DNA of 64,000 nt, from NCBI GenBank assembly GCA_047967505.1, contig CM106539.1, one strand, 5' to 3'. Below the pieces are notes generated by a model. The model searched no databases and was not told the DNA's origin. It was given only the letters and a program-made list of their open reading frames with translations. The position numbers and the translations under genes were made by a program. Within the stretch, counting starts at the first letter, position 1. The number at the start of each line of letters is the position of its first letter. The stretch is from Dipteris shenzhenensis (Eukaryota; Polypodiophyta; Polypodiopsida; Gleicheniales). Positions 11,215 through 22,300 of this stretch are shown here, one piece after another.

Positions 11215-11970
11215 TCTCTTCAGCTATATCATTGTCGCCACGGACTTCGCAAAGTGGGCTTTAGCTAAAGTAGTGAGAAAGGCAAATGCCATAAGAACAG
11301 CAAAGTTATTGTATGAAAATGTGATTACATGATTTGGATGCCCCATTGAAATTGTGTCTGATAGAGGCACACATTTTGTTAATGAGGTAATCCAATAACT
11401 TTTGTCTAGCTTTATGGTTATCCATAGAAAAAGCACACCATACTGTCCCCAAGGTGACAAGCCGAGTCCACCAACAAGGTATGACTGAGCTGAGAAGCCT
11501 AACACAACCTTATGGACATACTGAACCACACTAAAGGTCAGCACAAGATTTATGCCTTTTCAATTAGTGTACAGTCTTAAAGTAGATAGCAGTGCAAGAG
11601 AGCATATTAGTCCCTCAAGAGAAGACTCTATCAATTGGAAAAGTATGCAGAGACAACGTTAGTTGCCTTTTATACCATGACAGTAGAAAAAACGAAGAAG
11701 GAAGGATATAAAACTTAAATATAAGGAGATTAAGGAAGGTGACCTAGTTCTGTTATACAATGCCAAAGTCCACAAGGGCAAAGTCAAATATCTAGGTCAA
11801 GGACCTTATAGGGTCAAAAATATTAATCCCATTAGAGCTGTGTTGCTTGAAACACTGGATAGAGTCCAATTCAACACAACAATCAACGAGAGTCGATTGA
11901 AGCGCTACTACATCAACACACAAGCCATCCCTAACAATAATAAAGATTTGGGAGTGCCAAGCCTTCCATA
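11215..11970 (+). pseudogene. Ty3/gypsy integrase remnant
   Basis: Translated on the + strand through stops, it reads IIVATDFAKWALAKVVRKAN, then ENVIT*FGCPIEIVSDRGTH, HRKSTPYCPQGDKP (decayed HRxSTPYxPQ..G), LWTY*TTLKV, and a C-terminal GPYRVKNINPIRAVLLETLD...SRLKRYY block. The DRG aspartate remains. At least six stops show decay. It directly follows the possible copia LTR, whose insertion may have cut it. Confidence 0.8.
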
Positions 11971-14220
11971 GCTAGCATTAAATTGTATCACGAGCACTCA
12001 CTGGCATATGTACGTCTTCTCACATATAGGTAGCATCAACTGATTTCAAACTAGGGCTCAGAGGTGATGACTGAGTCCTAGCTGCCCTATGAACTCCCTC
12101 GTAAGTTAAGTATTGAGGAACAGTTCCCGCCTCACTAGTCATGCACAGAGCACCCACACGTTTTGATACCACTATCAAACTAGGACCTAATTCATGTACG
12201 AAATGCCAGACTAAAGACAACTCACTAAGAATGGAAAAAAGGCCTACAATGCCATCAACAAAGTGACACCAAGCCAAATGGCCCAAACCTTGACCTCAAT
12301 AACCCTCCCCAAATCACCAACCTGAAGAAGGACAAGATCCAAGATCACTAGCCTAGAGGTTAACACCAAAACGAGCATGGCTGGTGGTCTTAGACTGATA
12401 GTGATGAGCAAAATAATGCAACATGCCAACGAGATATGCCACTATACCTGGGGACCCTAAAGTCATGAGAACTAGAGGCAAAGCCATCAACTATGCAAGA
12501 TGTAAGTGCAAAACAATTTGATGTCCAAGCCAACAAGGAGCTAATAACTAAGAGAACAATACAGCTTGTATGGCCACAAGTCTCAACATTTAACATGTCA
12601 ACTGTCTGATGCATGCAACTTCTTGTAGTTAAAGGGTCTCGGGAATCTTTTTGAGAAGCTACAATCCTTCTTACCAACACCTGCTATGACAAAATACATC
12701 ATTCAATTCATAATGTCATATAAAAGTAGAGAGTTGGAGAAGGTTAAGTATGGCACAATAACATATAATGAAAAACCTTTATAGATCTACCTCAACAATA
12801 ATACAAACATATTTGAACTTGGAACATGTGGCCATAGGAAAAATAAAGACAAGCTCCAATGGCAGATTTGTATCTTGTTAAGACTATTAAAACACAACAA
12901 TTTCCAAGACAGAATAGGCTTGGGGCCTGTCTAGTAAAGAAGGAGACCTCATAACAAACTAGTAGGTGTGGGAAATAGTCCAAAACTTTGTTTTCCTAAG
13001 GGGCACCCTTGAAAGAGAACCAAACCATAGGAGCGAAGAAAAAAAACACGCTAGTAACCCATGACCCACATTCTTAAAAAAATGGGCTAGAAACCCACAA
13101 CCCACATTCTTTAAAAAGCAACCCACGGCTCCTCCCCCTCGTAGGTGTCTCCAAAAGTAGAGGTGGCCTCTAACCTGCATGACATCTACTCAAAATTGAA
13201 GCACAACTAGTTCTAAATTGTTGACCAACTTATAGTAGCACCTTAGCAATAGTAGTAATGCCTCAAAAAGAGAAGCACTTTGATTGCAAGAATGGAGGAG
13301 TCTGATCCAAAAAATTGACCATAGGAAAACACCAATGCCTTCCATAAAACCAAAGGTAGAAATTCCTTTGCAAAACAATTAGCAAGCAACCCTAAAACAA
13401 ATATTGACAACTCAAATGAAATGCAACAGTGTCAAGATGTTGAAGTCAAATGCTCAGTGATGTCAAACATGATCTAAAACCGAATTGCTTTGATACGAAA
13501 TGTTGGCAAGAAGACAAGATATAAGACATAGATAAAGATGGAGGAGCAACATGTTATGTCACCTAGCAAAATAAAAGAAGAGAGAAGGCATCTAACATAC
13601 ACTAGATATCCAGGGTGAAAAACCTTTGGGAAAAATTGCCCTTGGTAAGGACTCAACACTACTATAGTATGCATACATACAACATCAATGAGACCACTCA
13701 CTCTTTTGATTCATGGCAAAAGATATGACTCAAGCTATGAGATCACTTAAGATATAGCGATATAAATTAGATATCTAGGGGGGGAATGCCCTTGGTAAGC
13801 TAAGTTCACATACAATGTATGCATATGCTATACTCACTATAGTACGCATACGTCGTACTCACTATTTTGATTCAACTCCAAGCTACGATATCAATCAAGG
13901 TTTAGTGGTAGTCATAGAGTTTGTGATTCCAACAAAGTTGCATTTAATTAGTAGGAAATTGGCCATAAGAGGTAAGTGATAAATTTGTGTTGCTAGGTAG
14001 TTTCATGAGAGTTGAGCCATGGGTGTTATTGGTGAGTTGCATTTTATTAGGAGGAAATGGGCCACCATAAGATGTAATTGATCAATATGCCTTTTCTTGA
14101 TAGTTTCCAATATGTGCTTAACACACTTGAGTGCACATCTGCAAGCGCAATTGCATGCAAATCCCTTGACACAGGCACGACCCACAAGGTATAAGTGGAA
14201 GTGCAAACCACGTGCTGACA
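11971..14220. other. no gene recognised
   Basis: Only short open frames with no family resemblance are present. A loose internal repeat links 13605-13690 and 13770-13855 (CCCTTGGTAAG followed by ATGCATA-rich blocks). It lies between the gypsy remnant and the 5' region of the EHD3-like gene. Confidence 0.5.
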
Positions 14221-14221
14221 T

Positions 14222-14389
14222 ACCCATCCACATACCCACACACACACATGTACTCGCACCCACTCATAGCCACACTTGTACAATTGTACACTCGCAGCCA
14301 CATCCATTCACACATATAGACTTGTACATGCACACCCACATCCATCTACCTCTTGCCCATTTTAGCAAGGAAATCTCTCTATGCACATT

Positions 14390-14456
<67 letters not shown>
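14222..14456. repeat. CA-rich region with (CT)n(CA)n microsatellite
   Basis: A CACACATCCAC-type low-complexity stretch leads into (CT)n at 14390-14414 and (CA)n at about 14415-14456. The open frames through it are artefacts of repeat composition. It lies about 0.65 kb upstream of the predicted TATA box of the EHD3-like gene. Confidence 0.9.
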
Positions 14457-14460
<4 letters not shown>

Positions 14461-14866
14461 GAAACATCATTATCTATGTGGCTTGTCTTTGTCTTGTCAT
14501 TCTTAGACACACAAGAACCTAGACTTCTATGGATGACATGTCCATCCAACTTTGTGAGTGCAGCTTGTCCTTGTAATATTGTACATGCATCATTCATCAT
14601 TCATTCACATAATGTCAACAAGCAATCCCTTCCATGGTACAAGAACATAGTTCTAAGACTAAGTTGAGCAAGAATGCCGTTGAGGCAAGAGTTAAATCAC
14701 TGTCCTTGTCCTTGTCCAGGTGGATTCGAATGTTGTACCCAGTTGTGGGTGCGCCATTCTTGCCAAAGTAACCAAAATATATTTGTGTACTTGGAGATCA
14801 GATACTATCTGCCTTGACATACAGTGTGCAGGAAACTTGGAGTCTGCATGCAAGAGAGAGACACAG

Positions 14867-14870
<4 letters not shown>

Positions 14871-14905
<35 letters not shown>

Positions 14906-14906
14906 G
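14871..14906. repeat. (AG)n microsatellite
   Basis: An AG dinucleotide run with minor interruptions, about 190 bases upstream of the predicted TATA box. GA/CT tracts are common in plant core-promoter regions, so a regulatory role is possible but not shown. Confidence 0.8.
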
Positions 14907-15090
14907 GAGAACACACCACCTTCCCGTTCCTGCTTCTACATTCACCAATTTCTGCACTCTTTGACAATGGTCTTCGGTCTGTCTCAGGTGAATTTTCTCT
15001 CTCCCTCTGTGTGTGTGTGTCTTTTCCTCTGTCGATGTAATATTGGGTTGATGAGTTCTGTGTTGGCCTCTGCCTTTTAAGAAACTAGGC

Positions 15091-15098
15091 TATATATA
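15091..15098 (+). promoter_or_regulatory. candidate TATA box of the EHD3-like gene
   Basis: TATATATA in the context AGGCTATATATAGACTG lies 323 bases upstream of the ATG at 15421. A start about 30 bases downstream would give a 5' UTR of about 300 bases. The intervening sequence is T/C-rich, as plant leaders often are. An intron in the 5' UTR cannot be excluded. Confidence 0.5.
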
Positions 15099-15420
15099 GA
15101 CTGTCTGCTTTGGTTTTTGCTTTCGCTATGGTTGTTGTCTGTCTCCCCTTCACCTATGGCTCTTTGGGTGAGTTCTCTCTGTCTTTTTACCCTACTGTTG
15201 TGCTCAGAAATTTGCCCGTCACCAGAACTTCGCCCTAGAAGACCCATCATGGTGTTTGTTGGATGCCTTGTTTTAAATTCTTTGTCTACAGTTTCGTGAG
15301 CAGCAGAGCTTCGTGTCAGGTTTTACCTTATGACTGGAACCGCCTGCTTTTTGTTGGCCTCAGGACCATAGCGTACAGCGGTAGCCGCGCTGAGAGCATC
15401 TCTGTGGGGGTGTAGGCATC

Positions 15421-16317
15421 ATGGCAAGAGGCAGCGACGACCGGAAGAGGAAGCGGCAGCGATTGAGCGCTCCCGACATGGAACTCCATGCTTCATCCCA
15501 AGTTTTACCAGACGAACAGGGCACTAAGCTTTCCGAAAGCGAGGATCCCGTTTTGAGGGTGCTTGAGGCAGCGGAAGAGAGCTCTAAGGCGGACAGGGTA
15601 TTACGCCCACGGTCTGGCTTAGGCAAAGCGGGGAGTGCCGGTGTAACCGAGGGTTTGTCTGTCGATAGTCCTCGAAATGCATCGCTTGAGAATGGCAAAG
15701 CTAATCAGGGAGATGAAGAAGGAAACAAAGTCGTCGACATGTTGCTGTCTCTGCATACTCTCAAAGAACCAAGTGCTGCGACACCTATGGACAACGGAGA
15801 ACCCAATGTGCTCCAGTCAGGTATCGGTTTGTCGCGCGATGCACAAGGTGCGGAAGAAAGGGCAATCAGTTCTGACGCCGCAAAACATGAATCGTTGGAG
15901 GGTCTGAGAAGTTATCTAGAGAAGTACAATGGACTGCTTGAAGAAGGCTGGGACGTTGAGATTCAGAAAAGGCCAGATGGAAGGGTGAACAAGATTTACT
16001 TTTCTCCTGCAGGGGAGAAGTTCAGGTCACGTGTTGAGGTTGCGAAACACATGGGTTTATTCGACTCTAAGAAGCTTGTGGGGAATACGGAGATTGCAAG
16101 CAATGGTGGCAGTCTGGATTTTGCTCGGCGAGGTTCAAAGAATCAGAAGAACCACTTTCTGGTTGATAATGACGATATCAAGGTAGGAAACGCGAAGAGT
16201 GATACCGCAGGTTCTGTCAGAACGACTTTTGAAGGTTCTCAGGATCAGCCTTTCAAGCTCCATGGTGAAGGTGGGACGATACAGACACAAGAGGAGGAAT
16301 TCAGCGGCGAAAGCAAG
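15421..16317 (+). CDS. EHD3: EHD3-like gene, exon 1 (MBD exon)
   Basis: This encodes 299 residues and ends at AAG|GTGAGT, a strong donor. Residues 162-213 read LRSYLEKYNGLLEEGWDVEI, then KRPDGRVNKIYFSPAGEKF, then RSRVEVAKHMGL. That is the MBD/TAM pattern: a GW entry, a YFSPxGxKFRS strand and an xVAxxxG helix. The N-terminus is acidic, low-complexity and starts with a nuclear-localisation-like basic run. The ATG at 15421 is the first in frame after the C/T-rich leader. If intron 1 is retained, the frame continues only 21 residues to a stop at 16381-16383, giving a 320-residue MBD-only product. Confidence 0.88.
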
Positions 16318-19300
16318 GTGAGTTCCAACAGCTGTGTGATTTACAAGAAATTTTCATCTTACATTACCATCGCTTCTGTGTGATCATCAACTTCATACCT
16401 AGGCAAGAATTGAAGAGTTCCATTTATTTCGCTCTTTCAGCCAGGTTTTTCGTTCTGCTGCACGTTTTGGAAACAGTTCACAAAAAGTGGATAATGGCAG
16501 AAAACAGCCACATCGGAAAAGAAGAACCATAAACGATCTATCCATGATCAGGGGTTGTCTTCGTTTCATCAATCTGAATCCTGTACAAATGAGAAGAGGG
16601 GATTGCATGTAATCTTTTCAAGCTGGTCTTCTAAGGCTACCTTACAACTAGGATTTGGGCTGTCCCTAGCCTTACGACAAGGATTTTGGGCTGTCTCCCA
16701 GATACGATATTGGAGATATACTTCATGTTTATGAACTGGGCAGTACAGTAAACAATCTTATCAATGGATCCATTCTCGAGGCATACTATGGTCTCTTTAG
16801 ACTTTAGAGTGTCCGCTGATTACAAAATACAAGGACAGGATGCTTTCATTTTTAACATACTGCATACTTGTGCATGCTCCTTTAATGTATGTTGAAGAGA
16901 GTTGCTTACTCTCTCCTTTAGTGATTACTTTTTGATTAACCTTCTCCTTTAGTGCTAGCCTTTGTCATGGCTGAGTCTGCCCTTGACCTCTGGAGTGCCG
17001 ACAGAAACTTAGTACGAAGACTTTGTGTAAATGGATGCTCAAGTATGTGTGGGTGTGTGGATTTGTATGTGTGAGAGCATATCTTTATACTATGGTCTAC
17101 ACCCACTGTTGGGGGCTGATGATGTCAGTGGGATGTCATAGTAGCTAGTCTTTTGATACGTAAAATCTGTTTAAACCTAACTTTTTTTTAAAATCACGGG
17201 CATAGGCACCTGGATTATCCTCCCAGCCAACCTCGGTGGTAGTAAGCTCTCTATATATTTTCGTTACGTGAAGGCCCCTGCTTACTAAATTCCACCAAGC
17301 CCCAAAATTCCCTAGATGGATCTAGTATGCCACATGTCTTCATTCTAGGGTCCCTCCTTAATGCATCATTTACCCCTCTATTGGGATATCATTGAAACCA
17401 TTTGCCCCTTGGCACATTTCATGCATTTAGGCCCCTTAGCCTTAGATCCACCTAGTCTAGTGCCATATCACCCTCACTAAGGACCTGGACTTTAATTCCT
17501 TTTTTCTGATCATTTACGTAAAGCCCAACAAATATAATACAAACATTGATCCTTTAAAGGAAAATGTCGACTGACCCTTCCGAGGTCATGTTGCCTCAAC
17601 TTGAGCGTAACATTCCTTCCCTCTTCAGGCATCAACGTCCTCGATGATAAGTCTGGAAACACTCTCCGTAACTGGTATACGGATTCCCAGGTAGCTTTTG
17701 ATAGAGGTAGACCATGCCATGCAACCAACACTGTGGGTATCTTCCGATTGCGTACTTGTATTGTTCCTCGGTCTAGGATTCCTGTTGGTTTGCGTCTTGC
17801 ATTATCCTCTATCTCCTGAAACAAAACAATACCCTCGATTAGTGAGTCACCTGTATGCAAAAATTTCTTTAAACGAGAAACATGAAACATTGGGTGTGTT
17901 AGAATTACAGATATAATTCAGCAGTGACCAATGTAATTTAATAAGCTAGTTAGGGGCATTTTTCCCTCTTTAAGAGGTTTTTCCCCCTAACCGCAGTTAG
18001 TTCACTAACTATGGTTAGTGACTACTAAGGTTTTGTCACTAGGACAAAACCTTATCTCTCACTCATTGAGTTGTACTCTTCACACTCTTCTATTGCAACT
18101 TAGCTTTCAGCTTCCAAGCTTTCAGCTCTCACTCTCTTGCTCTCTCTCACTCTCCATTCTCTCACATTTGGTATCAGAGCATTAGATCTAGCCCCCTACT
18201 TCTTCCCCGTTGAGCTCCAGCTACAACCCATGCTTCGCTGCTACACCCCGTCCGTACAGTCCGTACGATTGTACGGAATCCGCACCGTACCTGTCGCATC
18301 GTACTTGCCGTACCGTACTTGCGTTGCAGATCTGCGTCGTACATCGCGTCCGTACAGCTCGCAGAGGTCGTCCGTACATCGCGTCAGTACAGCTCGCACA
18401 GGTCGTTGTACAGTTCGTCGTCAGACTGCCGTGGTCGCCGTACATCGCGTCCGTACAGTCTGTCGTCAGACTGTACGGTTCGCCGTACAGTGCCGTACCA
18501 GCCCTACAGCTCGCCACCACCAGCTGTACAGCTCGTTGTCTTCGTCCGTACCAGCACGTACGTTCTCTGTACTGTCAGCCGTACAGTATTTCCGTACTGT
18601 CAGCCGTATAGCACTTTCGTGCTGTTAGCCGTACAGTACTTCCGTACTGGACCTGCTTCCGTACAGCAGGTAGTCCTTTGATTTCGTACAGGAGAAACTC
18701 GCAGGTGATCTTTGGCAGGCACATTTTGCAAACAGCCATTGTTTGGCTCAGTTTTTTTTTGGGAGTACATTTGGGGCATTTTGTTTGTTACAGACATTGC
18801 AATCATTTTGTAGTTTCGGAGCTACACTTGGAGCAAACATTGTAGATTTGGTCTGAAATTTGGGGCTTTCTACTGAAATTGCAAAATTTGGGGCTTTCTG
18901 TACTTCTGCCCCTTTCTGGTTGCAATTTCAAGCTCGAAATTTGGGGCTTTCAGTTCTGCAGTACAATTTCTTGAAGCAATTCGGGGATTTTGTAATTACA
19001 TTGCAATCTCGCAGTGAAATTTGGGGCTTTTGCAGACAGAGCGCAATTCTTGCAACATTTGGGACTTTGATCTATTTGCCCCTTTCCGGTTGCAATTTTA
19101 GGCCTATTTTGGGGCTTTTGTGTTGGGAGAGCAATTTTTGGAGTTTTCAGTTCATACTGCCTTTCTTGGAGTGTTTTGCAGCACATTTGGCAGATTCTGG
19201 AGAGTTTTTGATGCTTGGACAAATTTCTGACAGTGCAAGTACAGAAATCTGAGTTGCATTTACAGCCAGTGCTTGGCTGTGTTTTTTGGGAGTTGTGCAT

Positions 19301-22300
19301 TTCATTCCGAGTAAGGGAATTCAGTTTTGTATCTGCTTAAATCTCTTTCTCAGATATGGCCCAGCAAAATCAGAATGACTTCCAGTTCGGTGGTCTTTCA
19401 CAGGAAGACAAGTTGGATGGTACCAACTACTCCCTCTGGAGTTTTATGGTACGCAATATTCTGATTTCTCGCAATTTATGGGATTATGTGAATGGGGGTG
19501 AGATTCGACCAGCAGGTATGGCACCTAATACCCCTCCTCAGCAAGGAGGTGGAAGAGGTCGTGCACAAGGGGCAGCTGCAGAACAAGTTGTTGGTGCAGC
19601 TATAGCCACTACTCCAGAGCAGAAGAGATGGGATTCACGGGATGCCTTAGCTTTGTCATGCATCTCTCTTTCAGTGAAAAGATTTATCATTCCGCCGTGT
19701 AAGACCTCCAAGGCAGCGTGGGATATTTTAGAAAGCATGTATGCAGCCTGGAATGATGCAAGGGTATCTTTTTTGAAAAGAGAGTTAAGTAATACACATA
19801 TGGAAGAGGGTGACTCCATGTCAGTCCACCTCACAAAGCTACAAGATCTTAGAGAGCAATTGTTAAATATAGATGAAATTATTCCTGATTCAGAGATGAT
19901 TACAACCACTCTGAATTCTCTTCCTGAGTCTTATCTCAGCTTTCATACCTCGTTGAACTTATCATTGAGGGGGGGTGCAAATCCTCTCACTTTTCATGAG
20001 TTGATAGGACTTCTGCTTCAGGAAGAGCAGACCAGGAAAAATTTGGCTTCACGTGCAGGTGAACAAGCCATGCTCTCAAAGTTTAAATAAAAAACAAAGG
20101 GACAGGCAAAGACATCAGTAAATCAGCCTTCCAGTGGGTCAGGACAGCCTTCACAAAAGGCTAAAAATGATGCAAGTAAGCCCAAGAAGAAGGGTTTTGG
20201 TCACTACTGCAAAAAGCCAGGTCATCACATTGCAGAATGCAGGAAAAAGGCTTGCAAAAGAGAAGAAAAACAGCTCGGGTATGGCTGTTTCAGATTCAGC
20301 TCCTCATGCATCTGACAGTGGGGATGCTGCAGCCAACTTTGTTGGACAGGATTATGCCTTTTTATCTTGCATTTCAGATTCTAGGCAGGTCATCACATTG
20401 CAGAATGCAGGAAAAAGGCTTGCAAAAGAGAAGAAAAACAGCTCGTCACATTGCAGATTCTAGGCAGGTCATCACATTGCAGAATGCAGGAAAAAGGCTT
20501 GCAAAAGAGAAGAAAAACAGCTCGGGTATGGCTGTTTCAGATTCAGCTCCTCATGCATCTGACAGTGGGGATGCTGCAGCCAACTTTGTTGGACAGGATT
20601 ATGCCTTTTTATCTTGCATTTCAGATTCTAGGCTGGCTGCTCCAGATGCTCGGGATAGTACAGCCACTTGCAGTGATGATGCATATGCATTTTTGACTTG
20701 CAGTTATGACTCTTCTACGGATACATCTGCTTTCAGTGTCAATGAAACACTAAACATTTGGTATTTTGACAGTGGTGCATCCAAGCACATCACTTCTAGG
20801 AAGTGTCTTTTTACTTCTTTGCATCCACCTCCAGTTGGTAAGAAAGTTACTTGTGCCAACAACTCATCATATTCAGTACGTGGCACAGGAGATGTTGAGC
20901 TCACTGCCATTGATGGCTCAATTTTCAGACTTTCAGATGTCTTATATGTGCCTGGTATAACCACAAATCTTCTTTCAATGTCCACTCTTAACAGAGCTGG
21001 ATTTCAGGTCATCTTTGAGGATGACAAATGTGCTGTCCGAGACAGGGAAGATGACTATGCCTTAAGATTATCTGGTACTCTGCTGTGTGGGCTTTTTCAG
21101 CTTGATCTTTTTGAGAAAAAAGCAGCCCATGCTCTTGCAGTTTCTACCCCTACAGCTGCCATGCAGAATGCAGAATTATGGCATGCCCGATATGGCCACA
21201 AGCATTACAACAGCTTGATGACACTTCAAAAGTATTCCATGGTTGATGCATTGCCACCTCTTAAGATACCTCCTCCACATGCCTGTGAAGGGTGCATTTT
21301 AGGTAAGATGCATAGATTCCCCTTCAAGAAGGATGGTTCAGTTAAAGCTGTCCGCAAATTACAGCTTATACATAGTGATGTCTGTGGTCCCATGAGGACT
21401 CCATCGTTGGGTGGTCATCTCTACTTCGTTACATTTATTGATGATTACTTCAATTTCACTTGGGTTTTTGGGCTGAAACGCAAATCAGAAGTGTTCATGG
21501 TGTTTAAACACTTTTCAGCCATGGTTGAAAATGAAATCGGACTCAAGATACAGACATTGCGCACAGATAGAGGTGGGGAATACTTGTCTGCAGAATTTGA
21601 TGCTTTTTTGAAAGGCAAGGGTATTGTGCATCAGCTCATAGTCAGGCTGACCCCTCAGCAAAATGGCAAAGCTGAGAGGAAAAATAGAACTCTCATGGAG
21701 ATGGAAAGATGTATTCTGAAAAGCAAACACATGCCTCACAAATTCTGGCTTGAGGGTTTGATGTGTGCCAATTACATTTTGAATCGGGCTCCCACTAAGG
21801 CTTTAAAAACAAATACTCCTTATGAGGTCTGGAATGATAGAAAGCCTTCAGTGGATCACTTCCGAGTTTTTGGATGCCTTGCTTATGCTCATGTGCCAGT
21901 TGAATTTAGGCACAAGTTGTCAGATAAAGCCATCAAGTGCATATTTGTTGGGTACAGTGCAGAAAGCAAGGGGTACAGTCTCTACAATCCTGCTACACGA
22001 TCCTGCTACACGCAAGATCATAGTCAGTAGAGATGTGATATTTTCTGAAAATTCAGCTCACACTCGGGCTGAATTTCAAATGCCTTCTTCTTCAGAGGAT
22101 GTCTTTGAGGGGTTGCTACCCATTGCCTTGGGTTCCCCTGCTGATTTTTCTGATGCAAATCAGAATTTACAGCCACCTCCAGATGCTTTAGTTCCGCCAC
22201 AGGATGTCTTGCCCCTCCACAGGCAGTGGAACAGGTGGTGCAGCAAGAAATTGCAGACATACACGCAGCAAAAACAGTCCCAAACTGGCTGTTACAGACT

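Noticed and set aside
18137-18681. Open frames of 120-163 residues in the Copia-2 leader
   Set aside because: They follow the GTAC-rich repeat composition in all three frames, and lie before the recognisable gag start.
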